DNA from: an uncultured Pseudomonadota bacterium
GTDB lineage: Bacteria > Myxococcota_A > Bradymonadia > Bradymonadales > GCA-2716585
Length of the DNA stretch: 44,392 nt
Assembly: GCA_937123825.1 (NCBI GenBank)
Contig: CAKZKQ010000201.1
Location: 1 to 44,392, forward strand
Direction: 5' to 3'
Notes under the pieces: generated by a model
Database searches by the model: none
What the model was told of the DNA's origin: nothing
What the model saw: only the letters and a program-made list of their open reading frames with translations
Program-made: the position numbers and the translations under genes
In this document: positions 7,617 to 15,812 of the stretch, piece after piece
Layout of the letters: every line of letters starts with the position of its first letter
Numbering within the stretch: position 1 is the stretch's first letter

Positions 7617-9491
7617 ATGATGGAGCAATTGCGCAGAAAATGGACCTTGGCCCTGATCGTGTCTCTTGTTGTCGGCTCTTTGGCCGCCTGCAGCGACGAC
7701 AACGACGACAACAACACCGTTGACCCCAACAACACGGCCAACAACGCGGAAAACAACGCGCCCAACAACGACAACAACGACCCGAACAACGAGCCCAATA
7801 ACGAGCCGAACAACGAACCCAACAACGACACCCCCGGGACCATCGCGGACATTGCCACTGGCAGCGATGACTTCTCCATCCTGGTGCAGGCGCTCCAGGC
7901 CGCCGACCTCGTGGGCGCTGTCTCTGACCCCAACACCCAGTTGACGGTCTTTGCGCCCACAAACGCCGCCTTTGAGGCCCTCATCGCTGAACTTGGCACC
8001 ACTGCCGAAGATCTGCTGGCCCGCGAAGATCTGGCCACCATCCTGCTTTACCACGCCACCATCGGCAGCCAGGAGTCTGGCGACGTCGCTGGCCTCTCGC
8101 TCATCCCCACCGTCGCCGGTCCCGACATCAAGGTCACCATCGACGGCGACAGCGTGTTGCTCAACGACGCCACCATCACCACCGTGGACATCCCGGCCAG
8201 CAACGGCGTCGTGCACGTCATTGACAAGGTCCTGCTGCCGCCGCCGACCATCGCTGGCATCGCCACCGACAACCCTGACTTCTCCATCCTGCTCTCCGCC
8301 GTGGTCGCCGCCGACCTGGCCGGCGTGCTCGATGACCCCGAAGAGACGTTCACCGTCTTTGCCCCCAACGACCCTGCCTTTGAAGACCTTATCGCCGACC
8401 TGATGGTCACCCCCGAGGAGCTGCTGGCCCGCGAAGACCTGGCCACCATTCTGCTCTACCACGTCGTGCCTGGCCGCTTCCCGGCCTCCGAAGTCCTGGC
8501 CTCCCAGAGCCTGGCGACGGCCGCCGAGATTGACCTGGAGGTCGTCTCTGAAGGTCCCGACTTTGTGGAGGTCGGCGGCGCCCAGATCATCGCCACCAAC
8601 ATCCCCGCCTTCAACGGCATCATCCACGTCATCGACTCCGTCATCCTGCCCCCCGCTCCCGAGCTGCCCACCATCGCTGAGATCGCCACCGAGGACGCCA
8701 ACTTTGGCATCCTGGTGCAGGCGCTCGAGGCCGCCGATCTGGTGGGCGCCGTCTCGGACCCCGAAGCCGACCTGACCGTCTTCGCCCCCACCGATGCTGC
8801 CTTTGAGGCCCTCATCGCCGCTCTGGAAACCACCCCCGAGGATCTGCTGGCCCGCGAAGACCTGGCCACCATCCTGCTCTACCACGTGATGGGTGAAGGG
8901 CTTGCCTCTGAGGGCGTCGCTGGCAGTTCGCTGCTGCCCACGCTGGCTGGCCCCGACATCAAAGTCACCGTTGAGGGCGACAGCGTCTTCCTCAACAACG
9001 CCGAGATCACCGTCGTGGACATCCCCGCCAGCAACGGCGTCATCCACGTCATCGACGCTGTGCTCGTGCCTCCGCCCACGATCGCTGGCATCGTGACCGA
9101 GAACCCCGACTTCTCCATCCTGCTCTCCGCCGTGGTCGCAGCCGACCTGGCCGGTGTGCTCGATGACGAAGAGGAGACGTTCACCGTCTTTGCGCCCAAC
9201 GACCCCGCCTTTGAGGACCTCATCGCTGAGTTGATGGTCACCCCTGAGGAGCTGCTGGCCCGCGAAGACCTGTCCACCATCCTGCTCTTCCACGTCGTGC
9301 CTGGCCGCTTCCCGGCCTCCGAAGTCCTGGCCTCCCAGAGCCTGGCGACGGCCGCTGAGATTGACGCCCAGATCACCACCGAGAACAACGGTGCGCAGAT
9401 CCAAGGCGCCGAAATCATCGCCACCGACATCCCCGCCTTCAACGGCATCATCCACGTCATCGACGCCGTCATCCTGCCCCCCGGCGAGTGA
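7617..9491 (+). CDS. Lipoprotein with Asn-rich linker and four fasciclin (FAS1) domains
   Basis: The protein has up to 624 residues; ATGs at 7617 and 7620 both follow AGGAG at a usable distance. A signal segment ends in the lipobox LAAC (Cys about 25). A disordered linker of NNxP/NNEP repeats (about 26-74) follows. Four FAS1 domains start near residues 75, 215, 351 and 488. Each has the TIA-I-A opening, the TVFAPTxAAFE block and the final NGVxHVIDxVLLP block. Domains 1 and 3 are alike, as are 2 and 4, so a two-domain unit was duplicated. FAS1 domains mediate adhesion to surfaces, matrix or other cells. The protein should be anchored to the outer membrane or cell surface. A terminator follows at 9609-9641. 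Confidence 0.92.
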   Translation: MMEQLRRKWTLALIVSLVVGSLAACSDDNDDNNTVDPNNTANNAENNAPNNDNNDPNNEPNNEPNNEPNNDTPGTIADIATGSDDFSILVQALQAADLVGAVSDPNTQLTVFAPTNAAFEALIAELGTTAEDLLAREDLATILLYHATIGSQESGDVAGLSLIPTVAGPDIKVTIDGDSVLLNDATITTVDIPASNGVVHVIDKVLLPPPTIAGIATDNPDFSILLSAVVAADLAGVLDDPEETFTVFAPNDPAFEDLIADLMVTPEELLAREDLATILLYHVVPGRFPASEVLASQSLATAAEIDLEVVSEGPDFVEVGGAQIIATNIPAFNGIIHVIDSVILPPAPELPTIAEIATEDANFGILVQALEAADLVGAVSDPEADLTVFAPTDAAFEALIAALETTPEDLLAREDLATILLYHVMGEGLASEGVAGSSLLPTLAGPDIKVTVEGDSVFLNNAEITVVDIPASNGVIHVIDAVLVPPPTIAGIVTENPDFSILLSAVVAADLAGVLDDEEETFTVFAPNDPAFEDLIAELMVTPEELLAREDLSTILLFHVVPGRFPASEVLASQSLATAAEIDAQITTENNGAQIQGAEIIATDIPAFNGIIHVIDAVILPPGE

Positions 9492-9608
9492 GCCACCATC
9501 CAGGATAAGGCACACCAGTGAAACGCACTGTTCCACGATGTTTCCGCCCCTTTTGAGGGGCGTCCGCGCAACCCGTGACGCCTGGAAACATCGGATCGAG
9601 TGGTGAGA

Positions 9609-9641
9609 AAGCCCATCGGAACCTCCCGATGGGCTTTTTTT
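9609..9641 (+). terminator. Rho-independent terminator
   Basis: GCCCATCGG at 9611-9619 pairs with CCGATGGGC at 9626-9634 across a six-base loop. AA before the stem can pair with the first TT of the following run of seven T. It ends transcription of the FAS1 lipoprotein gene, 24 bases before the next gene's first ATG. That next gene thus needs its own promoter or depends on readthrough. Confidence 0.92.
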
Positions 9642-9670
9642 AAGACTCCCGTGACTCCGGAGAAATGAAG

Positions 9671-11173
9671 ATGATGTTTGGCACAAAACAAATGATGCAG
9701 TGGCTGCTGGTCGGAATGCTGGCCGCCGCTGTGGGGATGGTCGGGTGCGGTGACGATGAAGACACCGCCCCTGTCGGTGACGCCGCCAACAACGATGACG
9801 GCAACAACGACGATGGCAACAACGACGACGGCAACAATGACGATGGCAACAACGATGACGGCAACAACGCCGTCAACAATGACGTCCCCGTAGAGCCCGT
9901 CGGCAGTTGCAGCTACACCAACCCCTTCTCCAGGGGCGCGGAGTGCAAAGAGTACACAGGGGGCGGCTGGACGGTGGCGGACGCCGAGGCCGATTGTGGT
10001 CAGGTCCTGGGCAACACCGCCGGTGAATTCACCACCGCGTCTTGCGCCATCGACAGCCTCCTTGGCACCTGCATTGTGGGCGACGCGGCCGCCGATGGCT
10101 ACAACCTCTACAGCATTGGCGACGACGCTGGCTCCTGCGCGGCGACCCAGGTTGGCTGCGAGACCTTTGTCGGCGGCGCCTTCACCCCCGGCCCCGTCTG
10201 CACCGATGAAGAACCCCCCGACAGCCTCACCGGCCAGGTCTTCATCCCGCCTTTTGAGTCCTGTGAAGAGCCCCTCGACGGCGAACCCGAAGGGCTCTCC
10301 GAAGGCGGTCAGGTCTGCACTCGCGTGTCGATCCAGGGCTGCACCGAGCCGGGACGCTTCTACGCTGACTACGCCGACTGCAGCGTGCCCATCTCGCAGC
10401 GCCCCTACTTCTCCTTCCTCATCGAGCCCGAGACCCCCGAAGACGACCCGCGTCTGGAGGACGAGCAGTACATGGCGGAACTGGACTGGGTGACCGAGCA
10501 GGTCGAGGCCTGCGCCTGCGTGTGCTGTCACACCGAATCGGCCACCCCCTCGGGCGCCTCAAGCTGGGACACCGAGACTGGCCCCATCTGGATCGACTCC
10601 ATCTCCAACACGGGGCTGGCCATGATGGCGGGTCTGGCCGACTCGGTCAGCTTTGGCGCCTACGACCCCGAAGACAACAACGGCTTTGACCGCAGCGTCA
10701 CCGGCACGCCCACCACCGACATCGCCCGCATGCAGGAGTTCTTTGTCAACGAGCTGGTCCGGCGCGGCGAAGACGTGGAAAACACCGAGTACGCGCCCTT
10801 CGGCGGCCCGATCTACGACCAGTTGATCTTCGAGCCTGGCGCTTGTGAGGATGGTCTGGGCATTGGCCGCGATGGCTCGCTCAACTGGAGCGGCGGCCCG
10901 GCGCGCTACATCTACGTGCTTGAAGGCGACGCCGACAACCCCGGCGTGCCGCCCAACCTGGACCTGCCCGAAGGCACGATGTGGCGTCTGGACGTGGCCG
11001 TGGACGCCGCCCCCATCGAAAGCGGCCTGACCTACGGCGATGTCCCCGAAGGGGCCACCCAGGTCATGCCCGGCATGGGCGCCCCGGTGGAGCTGGAAGA
11101 GGGCCAGGAATACTACCTGCACGTGCTCTTTGACCGCGGCGTGCCCCTGACTCGCTGCATCTTCACCTACTGA
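9671..11173 (+). CDS. Uncharacterised Cys-rich lipoprotein with (NNDDG)n linker
   Basis: The product has 500 residues from the ATG at 9671, chosen because GGAG at 9659-9662 is eight bases upstream; in-frame ATGs at 9665 and 9674 are alternatives. A hydrophobic signal ends with the lipobox-like GMVGC. A 15-base tandem repeat (about 9787-9870) encodes NNDDG units, a disordered spacer. The rest has many Cys, suggesting disulfides outside the cytoplasm. Near residue 280 the sequence EACACVCCHTES contains CVCCH, which fits the CxxCH rule for covalent heme c but could be a metal or disulfide site instead. The C-terminal half (for example YIYVLEGDADNPGVPPNLD, GQEYYLHVLFDRGV) looks beta-rich. I do not recognise the family. 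Confidence 0.8.
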   Translation: MMFGTKQMMQWLLVGMLAAAVGMVGCGDDEDTAPVGDAANNDDGNNDDGNNDDGNNDDGNNDDGNNAVNNDVPVEPVGSCSYTNPFSRGAECKEYTGGGWTVADAEADCGQVLGNTAGEFTTASCAIDSLLGTCIVGDAAADGYNLYSIGDDAGSCAATQVGCETFVGGAFTPGPVCTDEEPPDSLTGQVFIPPFESCEEPLDGEPEGLSEGGQVCTRVSIQGCTEPGRFYADYADCSVPISQRPYFSFLIEPETPEDDPRLEDEQYMAELDWVTEQVEACACVCCHTESATPSGASSWDTETGPIWIDSISNTGLAMMAGLADSVSFGAYDPEDNNGFDRSVTGTPTTDIARMQEFFVNELVRRGEDVENTEYAPFGGPIYDQLIFEPGACEDGLGIGRDGSLNWSGGPARYIYVLEGDADNPGVPPNLDLPEGTMWRLDVAVDAAPIESGLTYGDVPEGATQVMPGMGAPVELEEGQEYYLHVLFDRGVPLTRCIFTY

Positions 11174-11207
11174 GTGGCTGTGCTGTGGGCTGCACTACGG
11201 GCTGCGC

Positions 11208-11966
11208 TCAAGCCTTGGCCCACAGCCCCAGCACGCCGCCGGTCGGGTCGATGATGATGGCCATGCGGCCACCGCTGGGCAGCGGCACCGGTGGCACCGC
11301 CACTTTGCCGCCAAGCTCCACCGTCTTCTCGGCCGCCCCGTCGATGTTCTCCACCACCGTGTAGGTCACCCACGAAGGCCTCCCCGCGAACATCTCCGAA
11401 GGGGTCATCACCCCCGCCACCATCCGCTCGCCCTCTTTGGCCAGCGTGTACGGCGTTCCGCCCATGTCCATCGTGTCAAACGACCAACCCACCAACTCGC
11501 TGTAAAACGCCTTGGCGCCGTCGACGTCGTTGGTCATCAACTCAATCCAGCACGACTGGCCGGGGCCGGGATCGGTGTCGCCGATGGCCTCGGCTGCCGA
11601 AGAGGAGGTCATCGGGGAGAAGATCGCGCCCTGAGGATCCTGCACCAGCGAAAACCGCCCCACGCCGGGGATGTCGGTCGGCGGCACGCAGACCTCACCG
11701 CCGAGCGTCTTGGCCCGCTCGGTGAACGCATCGACGTCCTTGACCTCCAGGTACGGCACCCAGTGTGAGGGCAGCGGCACTTCTTCGGAGCTGGCAAACG
11801 GCACCACGCCGCCGACGGCTTTGTCGCTGGCCATGAGCATGTTGTACGTAAAGGTCCCCATGTCCTGCGCCTGGGTCTTCCAGCCGATCAAGGCCGTGTA
11901 AAAGTCCATGGAGCCCTGGACGTCGGTGCTCATCAGTTCGTTCCAGGTAAAGTTGTTGACGGTCAT
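11208..11966 (-). CDS. Two-domain VOC (glyoxalase/bleomycin-resistance fold) protein
   Basis: The product has 252 residues from the ATG at 11966, with GGGAG six bases upstream; a longer in-frame start at 12029 has no such site. Two tandem VOC domains are visible. The first (about 5-118) opens with FTWNELMSTDVQGSMDFYTA and ends DPQGAIFSPM. The second (about 135-250) opens with CWIELMTNDVDGAKAFYSEL and ends DPTGGVLGLWAKA. This is the pattern of the 27-kDa antigen CFP30B-like group of VOC proteins. They usually bind a divalent metal through His/Glu and act as isomerases, dioxygenases or binding proteins; the substrate is not predictable here. It converges with the lipoprotein ending at 11173. 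Confidence 0.9.
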   Translation of the reverse strand: MTVNNFTWNELMSTDVQGSMDFYTALIGWKTQAQDMGTFTYNMLMASDKAVGGVVPFASSEEVPLPSHWVPYLEVKDVDAFTERAKTLGGEVCVPPTDIPGVGRFSLVQDPQGAIFSPMTSSSAAEAIGDTDPGPGQSCWIELMTNDVDGAKAFYSELVGWSFDTMDMGGTPYTLAKEGERMVAGVMTPSEMFAGRPSWVTYTVVENIDGAAEKTVELGGKVAVPPVPLPSGGRMAIIIDPTGGVLGLWAKA

Positions 11967-12201
11967 TGTCTTCTCCCAATGTGTTTGATCGAGTCTTTTC
12001 AGGCCATTTTTGTGCCAGATTGTCCTCACAATCCGACATCACATCACATGCATCAGGTGCGCGTGAAAACTAGCACGTGTCTGTATGAATGACCAGTTAA
12101 AATATGTTCACCGGGTGTCTTGTGATCAGGGTCCATGCGAGCAGTTTTGCACCCCGGCCTCAATGCACAACGAAGAGGGGCCCTGACTGGAGACGGAGAC
12201 C

Positions 12202-13035
12202 ATGAGAGCCAACGCGCAGATCGAGCACATCCGCCAAATCCTCTACAGCCAAAAGACTCTGTCTGGCTGGCGAGCGCTCTGTGACATCCTGGATGAGGTC
12301 GACAACGACGCTGCCCTCTTTCTGAGCGACTACGCCGCCCCCCTGCTCGACGGCTGGGGATGGCCCCAACGCCTGCGCGTGGCCCGCCCCGCCTGGATCA
12401 AAGAGGCCATGGAGACGGGCTTCTCTCCTCGCCTCAGCCTCGCTTCGACCGCCTCGATTGAGCACACGATGACGCCCACCGTGCGTCAGATGGAGGCCCT
12501 GGCGCACTGCCCCGACGCCCGAGGGCTCAGATCGTTGGAGCTGCGCGGCCGAGGCCTGGAGCCCGCCCACATGCAGGCCATGGTCAACGGCGACGCCTTT
12601 GAAGGGCTCACACACCTCGATCTGGGCTTCAACGCCCTGGGAAACAAGGGCGCCGCCGCGCTGGCCACCGCCCACTGGCCGCTGGTCCACCTCGACCTGC
12701 GCGACAACCTGATCGAAGACCGCGCCATGGAAGCCATCGCCCAGGCCCCCTGGACCCAAACCCTGACGTCGCTCAACTTCTACCTCAACCGCATCGGTGC
12801 GCGCGGCATCCAAATCCTGGCCACAAAAGCCCACCTGCCCGCCCTGCACACCCTCTGCCTGGCCGACAACTTCATTGGGCCCCACGGCGCCGAAGCGCTG
12901 GCCAACGCCCCCTGGCTCTCTGGCCTGATCGCGCTCGACACCGAAGGGTGCGGCCTCGGCCAGGATGGCGTGGCCGTTCTTAGGGCCGCCCCTGGGCTCA
13001 ACTTCAAACTCCGCAGGAACCTCAGCCCCCACTGA
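12202..13035 (+). CDS. Leucine-rich-repeat (RNI-like) protein
   Basis: The protein has 277 residues, with an ATG at 12202 after GGAGAC. The N-terminal 90 residues are helical, starting with IEHIRQILYSQKTLSGWRAL. From about residue 108 at least five ribonuclease-inhibitor-like repeats follow, such as LRSLELRGRGLEPAHMQAM, LTHLDLGFNALGNKGAAALA, LVHLDLRDNLIEDRAMEAIA and LTSLNFYLNRIGARGIQILA. These give a curved protein-binding surface. N-terminal helical domains joined to RNI-type repeats are common in myxobacterial-type genomes with unknown partners. There is no signal peptide, so it should be cytosolic. No enzyme motif was seen. Confidence 0.85.
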   Translation: MRANAQIEHIRQILYSQKTLSGWRALCDILDEVDNDAALFLSDYAAPLLDGWGWPQRLRVARPAWIKEAMETGFSPRLSLASTASIEHTMTPTVRQMEALAHCPDARGLRSLELRGRGLEPAHMQAMVNGDAFEGLTHLDLGFNALGNKGAAALATAHWPLVHLDLRDNLIEDRAMEAIAQAPWTQTLTSLNFYLNRIGARGIQILATKAHLPALHTLCLADNFIGPHGAEALANAPWLSGLIALDTEGCGLGQDGVAVLRAAPGLNFKLRRNLSPH

Positions 13036-13173
13036 GACCAAAGCACAGAAGCCCGACCCTCGGCACAACGCCCGCTCCAGCATCTCCCGAAGACTCGCCC
13101 GCGACACATCGCCCCGATGTCCCCTGGCAACTCGGCCCGCATTGCGGCCGCAACATGCACAGAGGTGACAGGG

Positions 13174-13419
13174 ATGAGACGCTGGCTTTGGTCGTTGGGG
13201 GTCTTGTGGTGGGCGTTGGTGGTGGGAGAGTGGTTGGCGTTTGTCCGCCACACCCCCGCGCTGGGGTGGATGTTGGGGCTCCTGGCGGCGTCGGTCGGTC
13301 TGGTGCTCGGAGGCGGCATGTTGGTCTGGGCGCTCTTCAGCCCTTCGGGGCGAGCCTCAGGAAAGCGCACCCAGGCGCGCTCTGAGGGCACGCGTCAGAC
13401 AAAACCCAACGCGCTCTAA
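13174..13419 (+). CDS. Small two-helix membrane protein
   Basis: This 81-residue protein starts at the ATG at 13174, with AGAGGTG at 13161-13167 upstream; the frame also reads upstream to 13117 without a ribosome-binding site. Two hydrophobic helices (about 3-22, WLWSLGVLWWALVVGEWLAF, and about 29-52, WMLGLLAASVGLVLGGGMLV) are joined by a short loop. A basic tail rich in Lys, Arg and Gln follows. It probably sits in the inner membrane with both ends in the cytoplasm. No family was recognised. Confidence 0.6.
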   Translation: MRRWLWSLGVLWWALVVGEWLAFVRHTPALGWMLGLLAASVGLVLGGGMLVWALFSPSGRASGKRTQARSEGTRQTKPNAL

Positions 13420-13534
13420 GAGCCGCTTCGCACATCGACCCCAACTTGACGCATCGCCCACCAGCACACATCTTTGACCCTGCAGGAGGTCATCATGCGC
13501 GGGCCTATCCCCGCACGCACATGGAGACTTGGAA

Positions 13535-13834
13535 ATGCGAATTTTTGCTTTGGTTGTGGCAGCGGTGCTTTTGCAAGGGTGCTCTTTTATCTTTGTGGAA
13601 GAAGTGCCATCACCAGCTTACTGGAAGCCGGAGACCAAAGAGCAGGCATGTACTGAGGGGATGCTCTGGCCCATAGTGGATACGCTCATTGCCACCGGGG
13701 CCACAATGGCTTGGCTTGAGATCTTCGGTCCAGAAAACGTCGAAGGGCTCGCTCCGGCAGCCCTCGCAGGTGGGGGGGCTGCCTACGGCTTCATCCATAC
13801 CGGACGCTGCCGAGAACTCAGAGCCTCCCCTTGA
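13535..13834 (+). CDS. Small lipoprotein of unknown function
   Basis: The product has 99 residues from the ATG at 13535, with GGAG eight bases upstream. MRIFALVVAAVLLQGC gives a short signal and lipobox (LLQGC, Cys 16). The mature part has a hydrophobic segment (MLWPIVDTLIATGATMAWLE) and a Gly/Ala-rich segment (LAPAALAGGGAAYGF) reminiscent of glycine-zipper proteins of the cell envelope. It lies at the edge of the TIR-containing accessory segment. Function unknown. Confidence 0.6.
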   Translation: MRIFALVVAAVLLQGCSFIFVEEVPSPAYWKPETKEQACTEGMLWPIVDTLIATGATMAWLEIFGPENVEGLAPAALAGGGAAYGFIHTGRCRELRASP

Positions 13835-13960
13835 AGTAGGCCAGCATGCGCCCGCCGTGCTTGCAGATTTTCCTCTGTCCTTGCAGCACGCGCTCAACGA
13901 CCAAAGCCGCGCTATGCAATACTTACTCTGAAGCCGACGACATCTGAGCGGCTTGCGGCT

Positions 13961-14165
13961 CGGTCGGCTCAACCCTCACTTCATTTTCAAGGGATGAACG
14001 TAGGCCTATATGGCGTCCGTCTGGTGGACCTGTATGCCTTGGGGAGAGGGAGGGAGAGTAGGGCTCAGGACGTGGGTGCATCCTTCCTCAATGCCAGCAA
14101 CAGCTTCCCCACAGCCGTCTGGAACTTGTCTTCATCTGTATCGGTGCCCCTGAAGTTGGCCACAA
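13961..14165. repeat. Imperfect ~200-bp direct repeat, left copy (3' end of TIR gene plus flank)
   Basis: This stretch covers the last ~100 coding bases of the TIR gene and about 100 bases beyond its stop. It aligns in the same orientation with 17598-17795. The best block (14061-14155 against 17694-17788) is close to 80 percent identical by eye. Shared landmarks are CGGTCGG, GTGGACCTG, GGAGGGAGA and ATGCCAGCAACA. Similarity ends near 14165. Confidence 0.8.
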
Positions 14166-15093
14166 CACGGTCACATATGTTCTGGCGCAGGTCAGGCCTG
14201 TCTGGCGCCCATTCATTTCCAAACACAAAGCCATCCAGCCGGATGGGAATGAGGACTTCCTTGCCGCCTTCGCGCGCCTCACGCTGGATGGTCTGTTCGA
14301 TCTCGTTGACCACACCTGGACGTGTCAATGAGCTCTTGCTGCATATCAGAACGATCCGGTCGTGTTCGTTGACCCCCTTGAACATGACACGGTGCAGGCG
14401 CTGACCAGGTATCGCATCATCAGGGAAGAAGAAGGTGTTGACCCCATTGGCTTTGAGGGCATCGCGCAGTTTCTCCGCGAAGTCTTCGTCAGGACCGCCG
14501 TAGCTGATGAAAACGGATTGCAGCATGGTAAATAGCTCCATTGAGTCCATGGATTTGGCACAGTCAATCATGTACGTCGCAAACACATTAGGGATGCCCA
14601 GTTTGAGCAGCGTGCTGTGCAAATTGGGTGCTTTGAGGGAACGGGCTACGGTCCGCCAATCCACCATGCATACCGCTATTGAATATGGGGCGCGATGCAC
14701 TTGTTCGCAGATACTCTCGATGTTGGTGTTTGAAAGGTTGGTGTTGACAAGGTGGGCGAATTGGAAGTCAGTACCTTGGAGTTTGGCGCCGCTGAGGTTG
14801 GCGCCGTTGAGGTTAGCGGATTGGAGGTTGGCGCGTTGGAGGTCGGCGCACCGGAAGTCGGCGCACTGGAGGCCGGCCCTGTTGAGGTTAGCGGATTGGA
14901 AGTTGACGAATTGGAGGTTGGCGCCGTTGAGGTTAGCGGATTGGAGATTGGCATATTGGAGATTAGCGTATCGGAGTTCGGTTCTTTGAAGGTCGGCCTC
15001 TCTAAAATACCTCTCCCCGGTCCCATACCTCTCCAACAACTCCTCAGCGCTTCGCGGCGGTACATATCCCTCGGGCTCATCCCACATCTCCAT
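14065..15093 (-). CDS. Pentapeptide-repeat plus TIR-domain protein
   Basis: The protein has 342 residues, starting at 15093 after AAGGAGAGG. Residues about 32-128 are some 19 pentapeptide repeats of the A(N/D)LxX type (for example ANLQYANLQSANLNGANL), which fold into a right-handed beta-helix. Residues about 130-190 form a linker with DWRTVARSLKAPN. Residues about 192-300 are a TIR domain: SVFISYGGPDEDFAEKLRDA, then PDDAIPGQRL, then ICSKSSLTRPGVVNEIEQ, whose Glu in VVNEIE sits where TIR NADases carry the catalytic Glu. Bacterial TIR proteins often deplete NAD+ or make cyclic ADP-ribose signals in anti-phage defence. That role is inferred, not shown. There is no signal peptide. The coding DNA has a 15-base periodic repeat. 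Its 3' end is duplicated at 17698-17795. Confidence 0.88.
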   Translation of the reverse strand: MEMWDEPEGYVPPRSAEELLERYGTGERYFREADLQRTELRYANLQYANLQSANLNGANLQFVNFQSANLNRAGLQCADFRCADLQRANLQSANLNGANLSGAKLQGTDFQFAHLVNTNLSNTNIESICEQVHRAPYSIAVCMVDWRTVARSLKAPNLHSTLLKLGIPNVFATYMIDCAKSMDSMELFTMLQSVFISYGGPDEDFAEKLRDALKANGVNTFFFPDDAIPGQRLHRVMFKGVNEHDRIVLICSKSSLTRPGVVNEIEQTIQREAREGGKEVLIPIRLDGFVFGNEWAPDRPDLRQNICDRVVANFRGTDTDEDKFQTAVGKLLLALRKDAPTS

Positions 15094-15812
15094 AGCCTCT
15101 CCTTCAAAAGTCTCATCCCATTAACACCCAACACCTCGTATTCGATCAACAGCAATCGAAACTTGGTGGTTAGGTTCATGAGAAACTCCTACAAGCACTC
15201 GCCTCTATGCCAGGTGGGGTCCTTTGGCGTAGGGATGAGTAGTGTAGGTGGAGTTGGGGTAGCCAAGAGGCTTGCGGCCCGGTCAGTGCGGTCCTCGTTA
15301 AATGGGATCTGTAGGGTTGTGTGATGTTTCGACAGTGGATCAGGCAACACGGGCTAGGGGTCGTGCTGTGAGCAGACCGAACTCCTCTTGGGCCTTGAAG
15401 ACCGTTAAGCGCCTGGGGGGCTATTGAATCCAGGCAGGCGGGGCAAGCAGCCTCGGGCGTCTATCGCAGGGTATGTGGTGTGTTGGGGTTGCCTGTTTTG
15501 GCGGCGATGCTACACGCATCGCAGCGGCTCTCAGGTACCTGACTCCAATCCACTGGCAACATTATCAGTAAGACCTTCTTGAACCACTACCCATCAAACG
15601 TGCTGTCCTCTTGCAGGAACAGCGCGTCGTGCATTTTTTGCGACATCCGAATTCTCCCAACCATTTTCGATTGGCATTGATTAAATGAGTGTTGGTGTGG
15701 CAGAATAGTTATTGCATGTTCAACAAGTTAATGAAGGAATTGTGCCTTTGATGGGGTCTTACCCTGAGTAAAAAATAACAAAAGAGATGAATGCTTTTGA
15801 AAGGGCGAATAT
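15094..15812. other. 719-base divergent intergenic region
   Basis: It lies between the minus-strand TIR gene and the plus-strand collagen-like gene and should carry both promoters. The right part (15650-15812) is AT-rich. TTGATT (15677-15682) and CAGAAT (15701-15706) with an 18-base spacer are a weak sigma-70-type candidate for the collagen-like gene. No RNA gene or convincing small ORF was seen. Confidence 0.35.

Noticed and set aside
7416..9686. A 756-codon minus-strand frame opposite the FAS1 gene
   Set aside because: It is repetitive Gly/Asp/Val text caused by the FAS1 repeats on the other strand; it crosses the terminator at 9609-9641 and has no start signal.
14752..15000. Regular 15-base DNA repeats suggesting a CRISPR-like or satellite array
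   Set aside because: The period matches five codons of pentapeptide repeats in the TIR gene and the units are in frame and diverged; there are no spacers.
14676..15179. A minus-strand frame overlapping the start of the TIR gene (MNLTTKFRLLLIEYEVLGVN)
   Set aside because: The first 30 residues look plausible, but the rest is a shifted reading of the pentapeptide repeats (Thr/Ser/Pro-rich) and the TIR frame has its own AAGGAG site. A short fused or broken upstream gene cannot be fully excluded.
15697..15716. TGGCA ... TTGCA upstream of the collagen-like gene, resembling a sigma-54 promoter
   Set aside because: The GG and GC elements are about 15 bases apart instead of 12, so the spacing does not fit.
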